Shown: one piece after another, positions 7,948 to 16,462 of the stretch
Layout: the number at the start of each line of letters is the position of its first letter
How positions within the stretch are numbered: the stretch's first letter is position 1
Assembly: GCA_016871515.1 (NCBI GenBank)
Contig: VHDE01000052.1
Span: forward strand, 1 to 37,967
Source: Verrucomicrobiota bacterium
Lineage (GTDB): Bacteria; Verrucomicrobiota; Verrucomicrobiia; Limisphaerales; SIBE01
DNA length: 37,967 bases
Direction of reading: 5' to 3'
Notes under the pieces: model-generated
The model's database searches: none
What the model was told of the DNA's origin: nothing
What the model saw: the letters and a program-made list of their open reading frames with translations, nothing else
Made by a program: the position numbers and the translations under genes

Positions 7948-9336
7948 TCAATCCCACTCACCCCAAACTGGAGGTGAAACAAAGGCCTGAGGTTTCGAGT
8001 GGGCCTTTGGTGGAACAGCCTCTTTGGCCAAGGCATTGTAACGCGCTTCGAGTTCTTTGACTTTTTCAGGCATAGCTGCGGCCAGATTATTCTGTTCGTT
8101 TGGATCGACTTCCAGATTGAAGAGTTCAATTCGGCGAGAAGGGGCTGTCGAGCCAGTCTCAGAAATGTTTCCTTCGGACCCGTCAGTCGATAGAACCTGC
8201 CCGTTAAGGACCAGCTTCCAGTCGCCGACACGAATTACCCCGTGGCGCGGCGTTGTGTTGAGAAGGATTTCCGGGTGTGGCAACGATTTACCTTCGGTAA
8301 CGACTGGCCAAATGTCGCGTCCGTCGATGGGTCGTTTTTGCTCCGTTGAAACGCCGGCCAGCTTGAGCAACGTCGGGCACCAATCGACGATGGGCAGCGG
8401 CGCCTTTACAACGCTGCCAGGTTTGATCTGGCCGTCCCATGTTGCCAACGCCGGCACGCGCACGCCGCCTTCGTACAGCGTTCCTTTCGCAGCGCGAAGC
8501 AATCCGTTGATCGTGACCTTCCCTGGTTGCGGACCGCCGTTATCACTGCAAAAGACGATCAGGGTGTTTTGTTTCATCGCCTTCTTTTCGAGTGCCAGCA
8601 CGACTTCCCCGATTGCTTCGTCCATCGCAGCCAACATTCCAGCGTAGATGCGGCGCTCCCGGGGCAAATGGCGGCACGCTTCCTGGTATTTGTCCGGCAC
8701 TTGAAGCGGCGCATGGACGGCGTTGAATGCGAGATAAAGAAAGAGCGGCTTGGCCGCGTCGTGTTCGTCGATCAATCGAACGGCTTCCCGCGCCAGCAGA
8801 TGCGTGGCGTATCCTTCATCCCGGCAAACACCGTCGTCGCGATGCCAATCGAAGCCGCCGTCACGCATGTGTGTGAAATAATCTATCGCGCCGTTGTAAT
8901 GGCCATATTGATGATCGAAACCGCGCCCCGTGGGCAAGTAAGCCGGATCGAAGTGGCCCAGATGCCATTTGCCGACAATAGCAGTGGTGTAGCCCACCTC
9001 CTTGAGAGCTTGCGGGAGTGTCCGTTCTCCGAGCGGCAAGCCGTACTGCGCACAAGGCCGCACGACACCGACTTGCAAGCCATGGCGCATGGGGTAACGG
9101 CCTGTCAAAAGCGCGGCGCGAGTCGGCGAGCAGACTGGTTGCACGTAAGATTGTTCGAGCCTTGCGCCCGACGCAGCCAACCGATCGAGATGTGGCGTTT
9201 TGATTTCGCTGCCATGAAAACCAACATCGGCATAACCGAGATCATCTGCCAAGATGAAAAGGATGTGAGGCTTCGGCGCAGCCGCGAAGCACTGCCCAAT
9301 AGCCAGCCAGACGATGGCCATAGCAATGCACGTCAA
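7948..9336 (-). CDS. Secreted type I sulfatase
   Basis: 462 residues with an N-terminal signal (MAIVWLAIGQCFAAA). The formylglycine-dependent sulfatase fold is clear: HILFILADDLGYADVG supplies the two metal Asp residues, VCSPTRAALLTGR carries Cys69 in the CxPxR activation motif, and IVGKWHLGH and CSDNGGP follow in family order. Cys69 would need maturation by a formylglycine-generating enzyme, not seen in this window. Sulfatases of this group remove sulfate from polysaccharides in Verrucomicrobiota and Planctomycetota. The C-terminal GVIRVGDWKLVLNG segment is also typical. Same strand as the propeller gene, so the two may be co-expressed. Confidence 0.93.
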   Translation of the reverse strand: MTCIAMAIVWLAIGQCFAAAPKPHILFILADDLGYADVGFHGSEIKTPHLDRLAASGARLEQSYVQPVCSPTRAALLTGRYPMRHGLQVGVVRPCAQYGLPLGERTLPQALKEVGYTTAIVGKWHLGHFDPAYLPTGRGFDHQYGHYNGAIDYFTHMRDGGFDWHRDDGVCRDEGYATHLLAREAVRLIDEHDAAKPLFLYLAFNAVHAPLQVPDKYQEACRHLPRERRIYAGMLAAMDEAIGEVVLALEKKAMKQNTLIVFCSDNGGPQPGKVTINGLLRAAKGTLYEGGVRVPALATWDGQIKPGSVVKAPLPIVDWCPTLLKLAGVSTEQKRPIDGRDIWPVVTEGKSLPHPEILLNTTPRHGVIRVGDWKLVLNGQVLSTDGSEGNISETGSTAPSRRIELFNLEVDPNEQNNLAAAMPEKVKELEARYNALAKEAVPPKAHSKPQAFVSPPVWGEWD

Positions 9337-9407
9337 AGCACAGCGCCTTGGAACTGCCCTCCATCAGTCAGATGAGGCTCGTGCGCGCGGTCGCGCCCCG
9401 GCACTGC

Positions 9408-9546
9408 TCGTAACGCAGACTTGTAGTCTGCCGTATCGCCGACTTGCAGTCGGCAGCGCTCTCGACATATCCAACGCATCCGATCTTGCGGACGCTCCGC
9501 AGATTGAAAATCTGCGATACGGCAGAGTGAAGCTCTGCGTTACGAT
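9408..9546. repeat. Array of four mini-hairpins inside an outer inverted repeat
   Basis: The gap 9337-9629 holds no gene. It contains four short hairpins: gcagacttgtagtctgc (9415-9431), gccgacttgcagtcggc (9438-9454), cgcagattgaaaatctgcg (9498-9516) and gcagagtgaagctctgc (9522-9538). The outer edges are inverted copies of ctcgtaacgcag and ctgcgttacgatc. The last unit matches the hairpin at 208-243. This is a composite REP-like element. Confidence 0.85.
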
Positions 9547-9629
9547 CGCGGCGCATTTGGACGCGAGCGAACGCAGAGATGCGCCTCTCAGCACGCGCGT
9601 CACCCCACCGTGATAGAAGGGTTTCATGT

Positions 9630-10049
9630 TCAGTATTCCTCAATACTTTTCTCCGGACGCACCAACAGCCACATCGCCACTGCGAAGATATTCAGGGCCG
9701 CTCCGACAAAGAAGAACACCTTCGGATCGCCCGTCCATTTGAGCAGATAAGGAAAAGCCAGCGACGCAACAAAGCTGCCGATGTTTCCACCCATGTTCAT
9801 CGTACCGCTTACGGCAAAGTAGCCGGGGACGCGGTATTCCGGCGCACCTGATTCACGTTTGAAAGTAACAGTCAACCGGTAATCGGTGAATGGATTGGGA
9901 TCGATGTCTGTCTCCCGATCGGAAGGGCCGTCAAGAGTTAACGTCACTTTGTGCCATTGTTTGAGTTCGCCCCTGATCGTTGGGTTTTCGGCAGCGGAGG
10001 CGAAGACAGTGGCAATCCTGCAAGCGATGGCGATCAGAATATTCTTCAT
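9630..10049 (-). pseudogene. Chimeric remnant: DUF5060 start fused to an MFS transporter end
   Basis: A 139-codon open frame made of two unrelated parts. Residues 1-79 are a signal peptide (MKNILIAIACRIATVFASA) and the beginning of a DUF5060 domain (GELKQWHKVTLTLDGP, NPFTDYRLTVTF, YRVPGYFA). Residues 80-139 are the last two membrane helices of a major facilitator (VSGTMNMGGNIGSFV, AFPYLL, FFFVGAALNIFAVAMWLLV, RPEK). Neither part is complete, so the product is unlikely to work. The junction is in frame near 9809-9815, inside GYFAVSGT. The simplest history is a deletion joining the start of a DUF5060 glycosidase-like gene to the end of a downstream transporter gene on the same strand. An assembly error is the other explanation. 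Confidence 0.75.
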
Positions 10050-10113
10050 AATTGGAGTGCCTGCTTATGCGTGAAAGTTGGCTTGGGATAATCGCGATTT
10101 ATCTTGAAGTCGT

Positions 10114-10146
10114 CAAAAAAAAATACCCCGTTCTGGAAACGGGGTA
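10114..10146 (-). terminator. Rho-independent terminator after the HMA gene
   Basis: On the minus strand TACCCCGTT, loop TCCAG, then AACGGGGTA forms a perfect 9-bp stem followed directly by nine T residues. It lies 39 bases after the stop codon of the HMA-domain gene at 10186, and would end that transcript before the chimeric remnant. Confidence 0.93.
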
Positions 10147-10185
10147 GAACTGAGAACTGGATGTTAATTCTGGTTCTTTGTCAGG

Positions 10186-10584
10186 CTATGGTTTGGTTTC
10201 GGGTGACTGGAGCTTTTTGACTTCCGGCTTCTTTTCGGGCGCATCGGCTTTCTTCTCCTCAGCGCTGTAGCCAGCCTTCTTGACGGCCGCAATCAATTTG
10301 TCGGTAGTCACCTTTTTCTTTTTGTCGAATCTGACGACGGCTTTGTTCGGCATCGTCACTTCGGCTTTCACCACACCTGGAACTTTGGAAAGTGCAGACT
10401 GCACTTTTTGCGCGCATCCGACGGGTCACGTCATTCCCGAAACGACCAACTCGACTTGGCCGTCCGCTTTGGCTGGGGCAACTTGTTGGGGCGTCTGTTT
10501 CGAGCCTGTCTTTTGCTCGGCGGCGTAAGCCACAGTCAGCAAGAGACTGGCTCCCATAATGAGAGGGATTGTTAATGCTTTCAT
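10186..10584 (-). CDS. Candidate selenoprotein: secreted HMA-domain (copper/mercury-binding type) protein with in-frame TGA
   Basis: Reading from ATG 10584 gives MKALTIPLIMGASLLLTVAYA, a clean signal peptide, then a Gln/Ala/Pro linker and an HMA ferredoxin-like domain (VELVVSGMT, then VPGVVKAEV, KAVVRFD, LIAAVKKAGYSAE) with a Lys/Glu/Pro-rich tail; 132 codons in all. Codon 53 (10426-10428) is TGA, exactly at the first metal-binding Cys of GMTC; the second Cys is Cys57, so the motif reads GMT-U-PVG-C. The frame is open on both sides of the TGA. A perfect hairpin with G as the first loop base follows at the distance expected for a bacterial selenocysteine insertion element. If TGA is not read as Sec, this is a nonsense-mutated gene. 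HMA proteins bind soft metals such as Cu or Hg in the periplasm. Confidence 0.7.
10389..10407 (-). promoter_or_regulatory. Candidate bacterial SECIS hairpin
   Basis: In the mRNA, AAAGUGCA, loop GUC, UGCACUUU forms an 8-bp perfect stem. The loop starts 26 nucleotides after the UGA at codon 53. The known bacterial rule is a stem-loop with a G among the first two loop bases, about 16-37 nucleotides after UGA. The apical part (GCA, GUC, UGC) also resembles, from memory, that of the E. coli fdhF element. It overlaps codons 60-66 of the HMA domain. Confidence 0.65.
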
Positions 10585-10681
10585 AGATGATTTAGTCTCA
10601 GTTCAAAGCCAAAATAACTCGGTTCGCCGAATATCAAAGCAATTTTTCGAACCGATTCCCAATACAGTGCATCCCAAAGTT

Positions 10682-10863
10682 GTCGATAGCGGCGGGCATC
10701 TTGCCTGCCGCAGAGGGCGTGCATCTTGCCGCCCGGAGCAACGCTTGAAATGAGGAGGCTGAATTCTATTACATTACGCACGCGTGATCCGCCGGGCAGG
10801 ATGCCTCGGCTCTACGGCAGGCAGGATGCCCGCCGCTACGATTGTGCCGACAACTTCGGGATA
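10682..10863. repeat. Palindromic repeat region with an 87-base unit (10777-10863)
   Basis: The gap 10585-10914 holds no gene. Two inverted units, gcggcgggcatcttgcctgc (from about 10690) and gcaggcaggatgcccgccgc (to about 10837), face each other. Bases 10777-10863 are an inverted copy of 22594-22680, agreeing over 87 bases with about four differences. This is a dispersed, well-conserved element. Confidence 0.85.
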
Positions 10864-10914
10864 CATCGTTCGCAATACGTCCAAGGGTTTGGCGTTGATT
10901 AAGCCTGGCCTAGC

Positions 10915-11889
10915 CTATCGTTTCGCAAACCATGTTTTGGCCAGGGAATCATTCTTGAAGAATTCCAAGAGGAGCTTGGCCACTTTCTCGCGGCCAGACA
11001 TTGCCGGGTGCGTTCCGTCTTGAGCGAAATCTGCATTGCTCCAGATCAAGCCGTCGAATTTGCGGCCTTTAACGGCGTTGGCCCAAAGGTAGGGCCCCCA
11101 CAGGAGCAACGGTGCTTTGACGTCGCCCCGCCGCGCATCGAAGTTCAGAGCTGAATCACCCTTCATTTGGTCTTGCATGAGCCAGCGCGCCGCAAAAGCC
11201 GATTCGTAAGCGAATGGTTCTGGATTAAGAGGCGTTGTCGCATATCCTCCATAAATGCGGCTGCCAAGATAGACGATGCGCAAGTTGGGAAATCGCGTTT
11301 TGGCCAGTTGAAGCACGGCCAATGTGTCGCGCTGAAGTTTCTTGCCATGCTCCGCGAGATTTCCTTTCGGCCCTTTGTTCGCGAGTTTGATCCAGGCAAT
11401 CTGAACTTGCTTCGCCGAAATATTCGCGGCTGCGAGCCGACGGTCAGCTTCGCTCCATGGACGGCCTTCGGGATTCGCCCATTCGGCCATGGCTTGGCCG
11501 CCTTGGGCGCAATCGACAATGGTCAACAGAGGAGACTTCGCGGGATCGGCATCCGCGAGGCGTTTGAAGACGGAGAATTCCTGAGTGGCGTTGGACATGC
11601 TAATCGAGATGAAAGCGATCTTTCCCGATTTGGACGGTACGCCCTCAGCATCGAGCGGTTCGACCTTGCGAAGCTCGGCTTCAGCGGCCTTATAATGTTC
11701 TTCGGGCGGGGTGTTGCGTCCCTGTCCGTACAATCCGCCGTCTTCGGCGTAATAACGGTCATTAGCAGACATATCGACCAGCGGGCTTAAGTCAGTCGAT
11801 TCACGGGGCGTGAGTCGTGTCGGTTGGGCTTGCCCAACCGCGACCCATGCGACTGACGATAAGAGAACGATGAAAAGTGGAGTTCTCAT
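10915..11889 (-). CDS. Secreted SGNH/GDSL-type hydrolase
   Basis: 324 residues with an N-terminal signal peptide (LFIVLLSSVAWVAVGQAQ). The body fits the SGNH hydrolase pattern: block I around ISISMSNATQEF with candidate nucleophile Ser99, DCAQGGQAM, and the C-terminal DGTHPAMSGREKVA with Asp291 and His294. Asn/Gly block residues are less certain. Related proteins in Verrucomicrobiota and Planctomycetota are annotated as carbohydrate esterase-like or of unknown substrate. It is the first gene of the minus-strand block when read in transcription order, divergent from the genes after 12021. Confidence 0.75.
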   Translation of the reverse strand: MRTPLFIVLLSSVAWVAVGQAQPTRLTPRESTDLSPLVDMSANDRYYAEDGGLYGQGRNTPPEEHYKAAEAELRKVEPLDAEGVPSKSGKIAFISISMSNATQEFSVFKRLADADPAKSPLLTIVDCAQGGQAMAEWANPEGRPWSEADRRLAAANISAKQVQIAWIKLANKGPKGNLAEHGKKLQRDTLAVLQLAKTRFPNLRIVYLGSRIYGGYATTPLNPEPFAYESAFAARWLMQDQMKGDSALNFDARRGDVKAPLLLWGPYLWANAVKGRKFDGLIWSNADFAQDGTHPAMSGREKVAKLLLEFFKNDSLAKTWFAKR

Positions 11890-12020
11890 AGGCTTTTCTG
11901 CTAGTTCCTCAAATCCTGGCTTAAGTGAACGGCGCGAATATCGCCCAGTCCGTCTACAAACGAGGGTTTTCGCCGCAGCGCATTTCTGCTACAACCCTCG
12001 ACTTTCGAGTGAGAATCTAG

Positions 12021-12272
12021 TTGCTTCTCGACACGCATTCGGCTTTATCGATGTTTGCAGGCAGCGCGGAAATCTCTCTGGCCTTACAGCAAGACCTTAC
12101 TGATCCAAATAACGAGTTGTATTTTAGCGACGGGAGTGCATGGGAGATTGTAATCAAAAACGCACTCGGCAAGAGCGCTGTCGTTTTTCAACGCAATCAA
12201 TGTAGACAAATCCGCACTTTTCTTTCATCGCAGCTTCTGCAAAATCAGCCGGATCATAATTCAAACAATTGA
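12021..12272 (+). pseudogene. Fragment of a PIN-domain (VapC-like) toxin
   Basis: The first about 50 codons, starting from TTG at 12021, read LLDTHSALSMFAG, then DPNNELYFSDGSAWEIVIKN and ALGK. This is the N-terminal half of a PIN-domain ribonuclease toxin, with the first catalytic Asp and the S-A-W-E-I motif. After about 12170 the similarity stops: the tail is not PIN-like, and the later acidic residues of the active site (the LPxHxDPFDR region) are missing. No antitoxin gene precedes it; the 131 bases back to 11890 hold only a weak gagggtt/aaccctc inverted pair. It is probably a relic of a lost VapBC module. Confidence 0.65.
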
Positions 12273-12313
12273 CTGTGGTTTCGCGCCAGTTTCACTCCAT
12301 TGCATCAGAAGTT

Positions 12314-13579
12314 ATGGACAAGCAAAAATCTCAAGCAAAAATCAGCCGCCGTTCCGCTATCGCGGGACTTTTCGCCGGTTTGGGCTGGGCGGCCTTCGCG
12401 CGCGCGGATGCGGCTGCGCAGGAACGTGTCGGCAGTGACGCTCCCATCAAGGCCAAGGAACCGCTCAAGATCACGAAACTCGAAACGTTCCTGGTCAAGC
12501 CCCGCTGGCTTTTTCTCAAAGTTCATACGAACGCCGGAATCGTTGGGTTGGGCGAGCCGGTTTTGGAGGGTCGTGCCCTGACTTGTGCTGAGGCCGTCAA
12601 AGAAGTCGAACCCTACTTGATTGGCAAAGATCCGCGGCGCGTGGCGCACCATTGGCAGGCCATTTACCGCCACGCTTTTTATCGTGGCGGCCCCATTCTC
12701 ACGAGCGTTCTGAGCGGAATTGACCAAGCGTTGTGGGACATTAAGGGCAAGGCGTTGGGAGTTCCAGTTTACGAATTATTGGGCGGCCCAACTCGTGATC
12801 GCGTGCGCGTTTACGCCCATGCCCGCACGCCAGCGAGCATTAAGGAAGCGATGGCGCGCGGGTTTACCGCGTTTAAGACCGGTCCAGCCAGCCGTGTTCC
12901 GCGGCAACCGATGGGGCGCTACGTCGAATCGCCCGCCGCTGTGCGACACGCGATTGAGCGGTTTGCCGAGTTGCGCAAGACCGTGGGCGAAGATGCTGAT
13001 ATTGGAATTGATTTTCATGGCGCGATCAGTCCAGCAACGGCCAAGATGCTTATCAAAGGCCTGGAACCGTATCAACCGATGTTCGTGGAAGAGCCATGTC
13101 AGGCGCAAAACCACGATATCATGGCCGAGATCGCGCGCGGAACGCATTTGCCCATTGCCACGGGCGAGCGCGTTTTCACGAAGTGGGGCTTCCGCGAGGT
13201 TCTTGAAAAGAAAGCCGCAACGATTCTTCAACCTGATCTCTGTCACGCCGGCGGCATCACTGAAGTCCGACTTATCGCGGGTATGGCCGAAGCCTATTAC
13301 GCTTCCATCGCCCCGCATAATCCGCTCGGCCCAATCTCGCTCGCGGCCGGCATTCAAATCGCGGCGTCGATACCTAATTTCATGTGTCAGGAACAAGTCA
13401 GTTTGGGCGACGGGTATCTCAAGAAACCGTTCGTGGTGCGCAGCGGCTATGTGGATGTTCCAACTGGACCCGGACTTGGCATTGAGTTGGACGAAAACGG
13501 GCTGGCGGACAAGATTGGCCACGATTGGCGAAACCAAGAAACATACGACCCCGATGACGGGTCGGTTGTCGATTGGTAA
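12314..13579 (+). CDS. Tat-exported galactonate dehydratase-like enolase-superfamily protein
   Basis: 421 residues from ATG 12314, with a twin-arginine signal (SRRSAIAGLFAGLGWAAFA). The mandelate racemase/D-galactonate dehydratase fold is evident: YRHAFYRGGP and SGIDQALWDIKGKALG in the capping region; metal and catalytic residues Asp233 and His235 (DFHG), Glu259 (VEEP), Glu285 (GER), and His335 in IAPHNPLGP. QPDLCHAGGITE is also diagnostic. DgoD enzymes dehydrate D-galactonate to 2-keto-3-deoxy-galactonate in the cytoplasm; a Tat-exported homologue must act on an aldonate-type acid outside it. A start at 12269 adds 15 residues before the RR motif and is less likely. Exact substrate is inferred only from family resemblance. 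Confidence 0.88.
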   Translation: MDKQKSQAKISRRSAIAGLFAGLGWAAFARADAAAQERVGSDAPIKAKEPLKITKLETFLVKPRWLFLKVHTNAGIVGLGEPVLEGRALTCAEAVKEVEPYLIGKDPRRVAHHWQAIYRHAFYRGGPILTSVLSGIDQALWDIKGKALGVPVYELLGGPTRDRVRVYAHARTPASIKEAMARGFTAFKTGPASRVPRQPMGRYVESPAAVRHAIERFAELRKTVGEDADIGIDFHGAISPATAKMLIKGLEPYQPMFVEEPCQAQNHDIMAEIARGTHLPIATGERVFTKWGFREVLEKKAATILQPDLCHAGGITEVRLIAGMAEAYYASIAPHNPLGPISLAAGIQIAASIPNFMCQEQVSLGDGYLKKPFVVRSGYVDVPTGPGLGIELDENGLADKIGHDWRNQETYDPDDGSVVDW

Positions 13580-13773
13580 ACAAAACGAACGCATCGGCCT
13601 GACTTTGTCGCGGTGCCTGTAAGCGCCGTAATAGGTTGAACCTTTGGCGATGCGCCGGACTCTGACTAGAACGACCTTCGTCGTAAACTTAATCGAGAAC
13701 TTCGTCGAAAGAGCTTCCGTTGGGACAGCCGATCCAGTGTATGCCTAAGATTTGAGAGAGTGTGTTGGCCTAT

Positions 13774-16352
13774 ATGTCCGAGCTGCAACGCAGAGTCTCA
13801 CGCTGCCGTATCTTCACAGGCGCAGCTGGGATGCTTCTTCTTCTCGCGCTCAATGGCAAAGCTCAAGGGGCGGACTTCAAGCGGGACATTCAACCGATCT
13901 TTTCCACGCACTGTTACTCATGTCACGGACCTGAAAAGCAGAAGAACGGTCTCAGGCTGGACCGTAAATCCAACGCAGTCTCGGGCGGCGATTCGGGGCC
14001 AGCTTTTGTTCCTGGCAAAAGTGAAACCAGCCGCCTGTTCCGCTACGTTGCCGGATTGGACAAAGAGGTGATCATGCCTCCGAAAGGGGAGCGGCTGACG
14101 ACCAATCAAATCCAGCTCGTGAAAACCTGGATTGATGCGGGCGCGCCTTGGCCCGATGATCCCGCGGAAATCTCGGCTCTCAGTTCGAATGGACAACATT
14201 GGGCTTTCCAACCGCCGAAGAGACCGGCTGTGCCGAACGTGAGACGCGGCAAATGGGTCCGCAATTCCATCGACGCGTTCGTTGCCGAAAAGCACGAGTC
14301 GATGGCTCTGGAACATGCTCCCGAGGCTTCGCGCCATGTTTTGATTCGCCGGCTTTCCTTCGACTTGCTCGGCTTGCCGCCGTCACCTGCGGAGATCGAA
14401 TCGTTCGTGAATGATACTGCATCCGATGCCTGCGAACGTTTGATCGAACGGCTTTTGAGTTCGCCGCATTATGGCGAGCGCTGGGGAAGGCATTGGCTCG
14501 ACTTGGCGCGCTGGGCCGAGACGGACGGATATGAAGCAAACGATTTGCGGACGTCTGCTTGGCATTATCGAGATTATGTGGTGAAGAGTTTCAATCAGGA
14601 CAAACCTTATGACCGGTTCCTGCGCGAGCAGATTACCGGCGATGAACTCCTTCCGTATTCGGATGAGAATCTCATTGCTACAGGGTTTCTGGCGGCGGGC
14701 CGGCTCAACAACAATGAAGAAGACAAGGCAATTCAACGTAATGAGATGCTGGTCGATGTCGCCAACGCGGCGGCCAGCGGGACGCTCGGATTAACGTTGA
14801 ATTGTGCCCAATGCCACGACCACAAGTTCGATCCGCTGACGGCGCGCGATTATTATCGGTTTCAGGGATTCTTTCTGCGCGGACAGATGAATACGCTCCT
14901 GCTCAAAGATCCCGAACTCTGGAAAACCTACGAAGCCTCGATCCCGCCCGAACTCGAAATCGCCAGGAAACTGCGCTGCGCTCTTTACGATCCGGCTCGC
15001 GCGCGCTTGATCGAGGAGGCCCAAGCAAAGCTATCAGCGGAAAGTTTGGCCGCGCTCAAAGTTCCCGCGGACAAGCGAACTCCGGATCAGGTCGAATTAG
15101 CGAAGAAAGCTGAAAAAGACTTGTCCTTTTCAAAAGACAAAGTTGAGAAAGCGTTGTCTGAAGACGACCAGAAACTGTTCAAGGAGTTGGAAAAGAAAAT
15201 TGCGAACATCGAAAAAGATTTGAAAGAGCGCAAGCCGCAGACTTGGGGATTCTATTCGCCGATGACGAGCCCGCACCACGTCGAGACGCTGCCCGGACGC
15301 GGCATGTATCCATTGCCTTACGAACCGCAAAAGCTGAAAGAGGCCAAGGTGCGTTTGCTCAAGCGCGGGGACGTCCGGCGTCCGGGCGACGATCTGAGTC
15401 CTGGGCTTCCGGAAATTCTGCTTGGCAGCGCCAGATCGGCGCGACAACGCGACGTTCAGACCGGCGCAAGGGAATTTCGAAGCGATGAGGTTTCAGTTGC
15501 GATCCATTCGCGGTCGGCTCTAGTCGATTGGTTGACGAGCCGGAACAATCCATTGACTGCGCGCGTTTGGGTGAACTTCATCTGGCAACAGCATTTTGGA
15601 CGAGGCCTCGTCACCGCCGCCGGCGATTTTGGGACGCAAGGCGCGAAGCCGACGCATCCCGAATTGCTTGATTGGCTGGCAACAGAACTTGTCCGCTGCG
15701 GCTGGAGCACCAAACATATTCATCGTCTCATCGTCCTGTCCAATACCTATCGTCAGGCATCGCAACCCAATGCAGCGAATGCGAAAATCGATCCGGACAA
15801 CATATTCCTCTGGCGTTGGTCGCCGCGCCGCTTAGAAGCCGAAGTCATCCGTGATGCGGTTCTTGCGGTCAGCGGAGAACTCGATCGGCCCCTCGGAGGG
15901 CCAAGTGTTTCGCCCGGAGAAGAGAAGAGAAGAAATTGCGGCGCTCCCTCTACTGGCGCCAAAAACGCCATGAGTTTCCTGTCATGCAAGCGCTGTTTGA
16001 CAGCCCGACTGGCAACGAGAGCTGTCCTCAGCGGCATGTTTCGACGGTTTCGTTGCAGTCGCTTTACTTGATGAACAGCGACTTTCTTTTCCAGCGTGCT
16101 CGCGCTTTTGCCCAACGTGTTTTGGTTCGCGCGGGCCGTGATCGCGACCGGCAAATCGAGGCCGCTTTCGTACTGGCGCTCGGGCGGCGGCCTGAAGCGG
16201 ATGATTGGGACCTGGCTCGTTCATTTTTCGAATCGACGAATCGATCTCGCAAAGAGGACATAAAGAAAGCAAGCGATCGCGAGCTGCCTCAAGCCTTGCT
16301 TCACTTCTGCCACGCTCTTCTGAGCCTGAACGAATTTGCTTATCCCGAATAG
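13774..16352 (+). CDS. PSCyt1-DUF1549-DUF1553 cytochrome-type protein, frameshifted near its 3' end
   Basis: Signal peptide, then HCYSCHG (Cys47-Cys50-His51), a heme-c-type CxxCH in a PSCyt1 domain with the MPPKG segment. DUF1549 follows (SIDAFVAEKH, LSFDLLGLPPSPAEIE, ERWGRHWLDLARW, second CAQCHDHK at Cys344-Cys347). A charged, helical insert of about 120 residues (residues about 400-490, rich in EKK/EKD) precedes DUF1553 (NPLTARVWVNFIWQQHFGRG, THPELLDWLA, HIHRLIVLSNTYRQAS). Near 15920-15936, within a purine run (gagaagagaagaaa), the frame breaks: the expected RRSLYWRQKRHEF and the C-terminus are in another frame (15936-16352). In the first frame translation ends at 16071 after junk. Loss of one base or gain of two explains it; sequencing error is possible. 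No DUF1501 partner gene follows. Confidence 0.85.
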
Positions 16353-16462
16353 CAGCCGGGGACAAATCGGACAGGTGCGGACAGCTTGCAAGCATACTCC
16401 CATTCAGCCCTCGTCAATGACTTGGCCGACTGATATTGTGATTTGTGAAGACAATCAAACCT

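Noticed and set aside
7791..8231. 5' extension of the propeller gene
   Set aside because: It overlaps the sulfatase 3' end and adds 147 residues without a domain; the signal peptide begins at 7790.
9408..9546. CRISPR array
   Set aside because: The units are inverted hairpins of about 17 bases, not direct repeats with equal spacers, and no cas gene is near.
10426..10428. Simple nonsense mutation as the only explanation for TGA
   Set aside because: Not excluded, but TGA rather than TAA or TAG, its exact position at a functional Cys and a fitting hairpin make selenocysteine the better hypothesis.
12720..13622. 300-codon plus-strand frame and 272-codon minus-strand frame over the dehydratase gene
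   Set aside because: Both overlap the enolase-family gene, which has complete catalytic motifs; neither shows any protein family signal.
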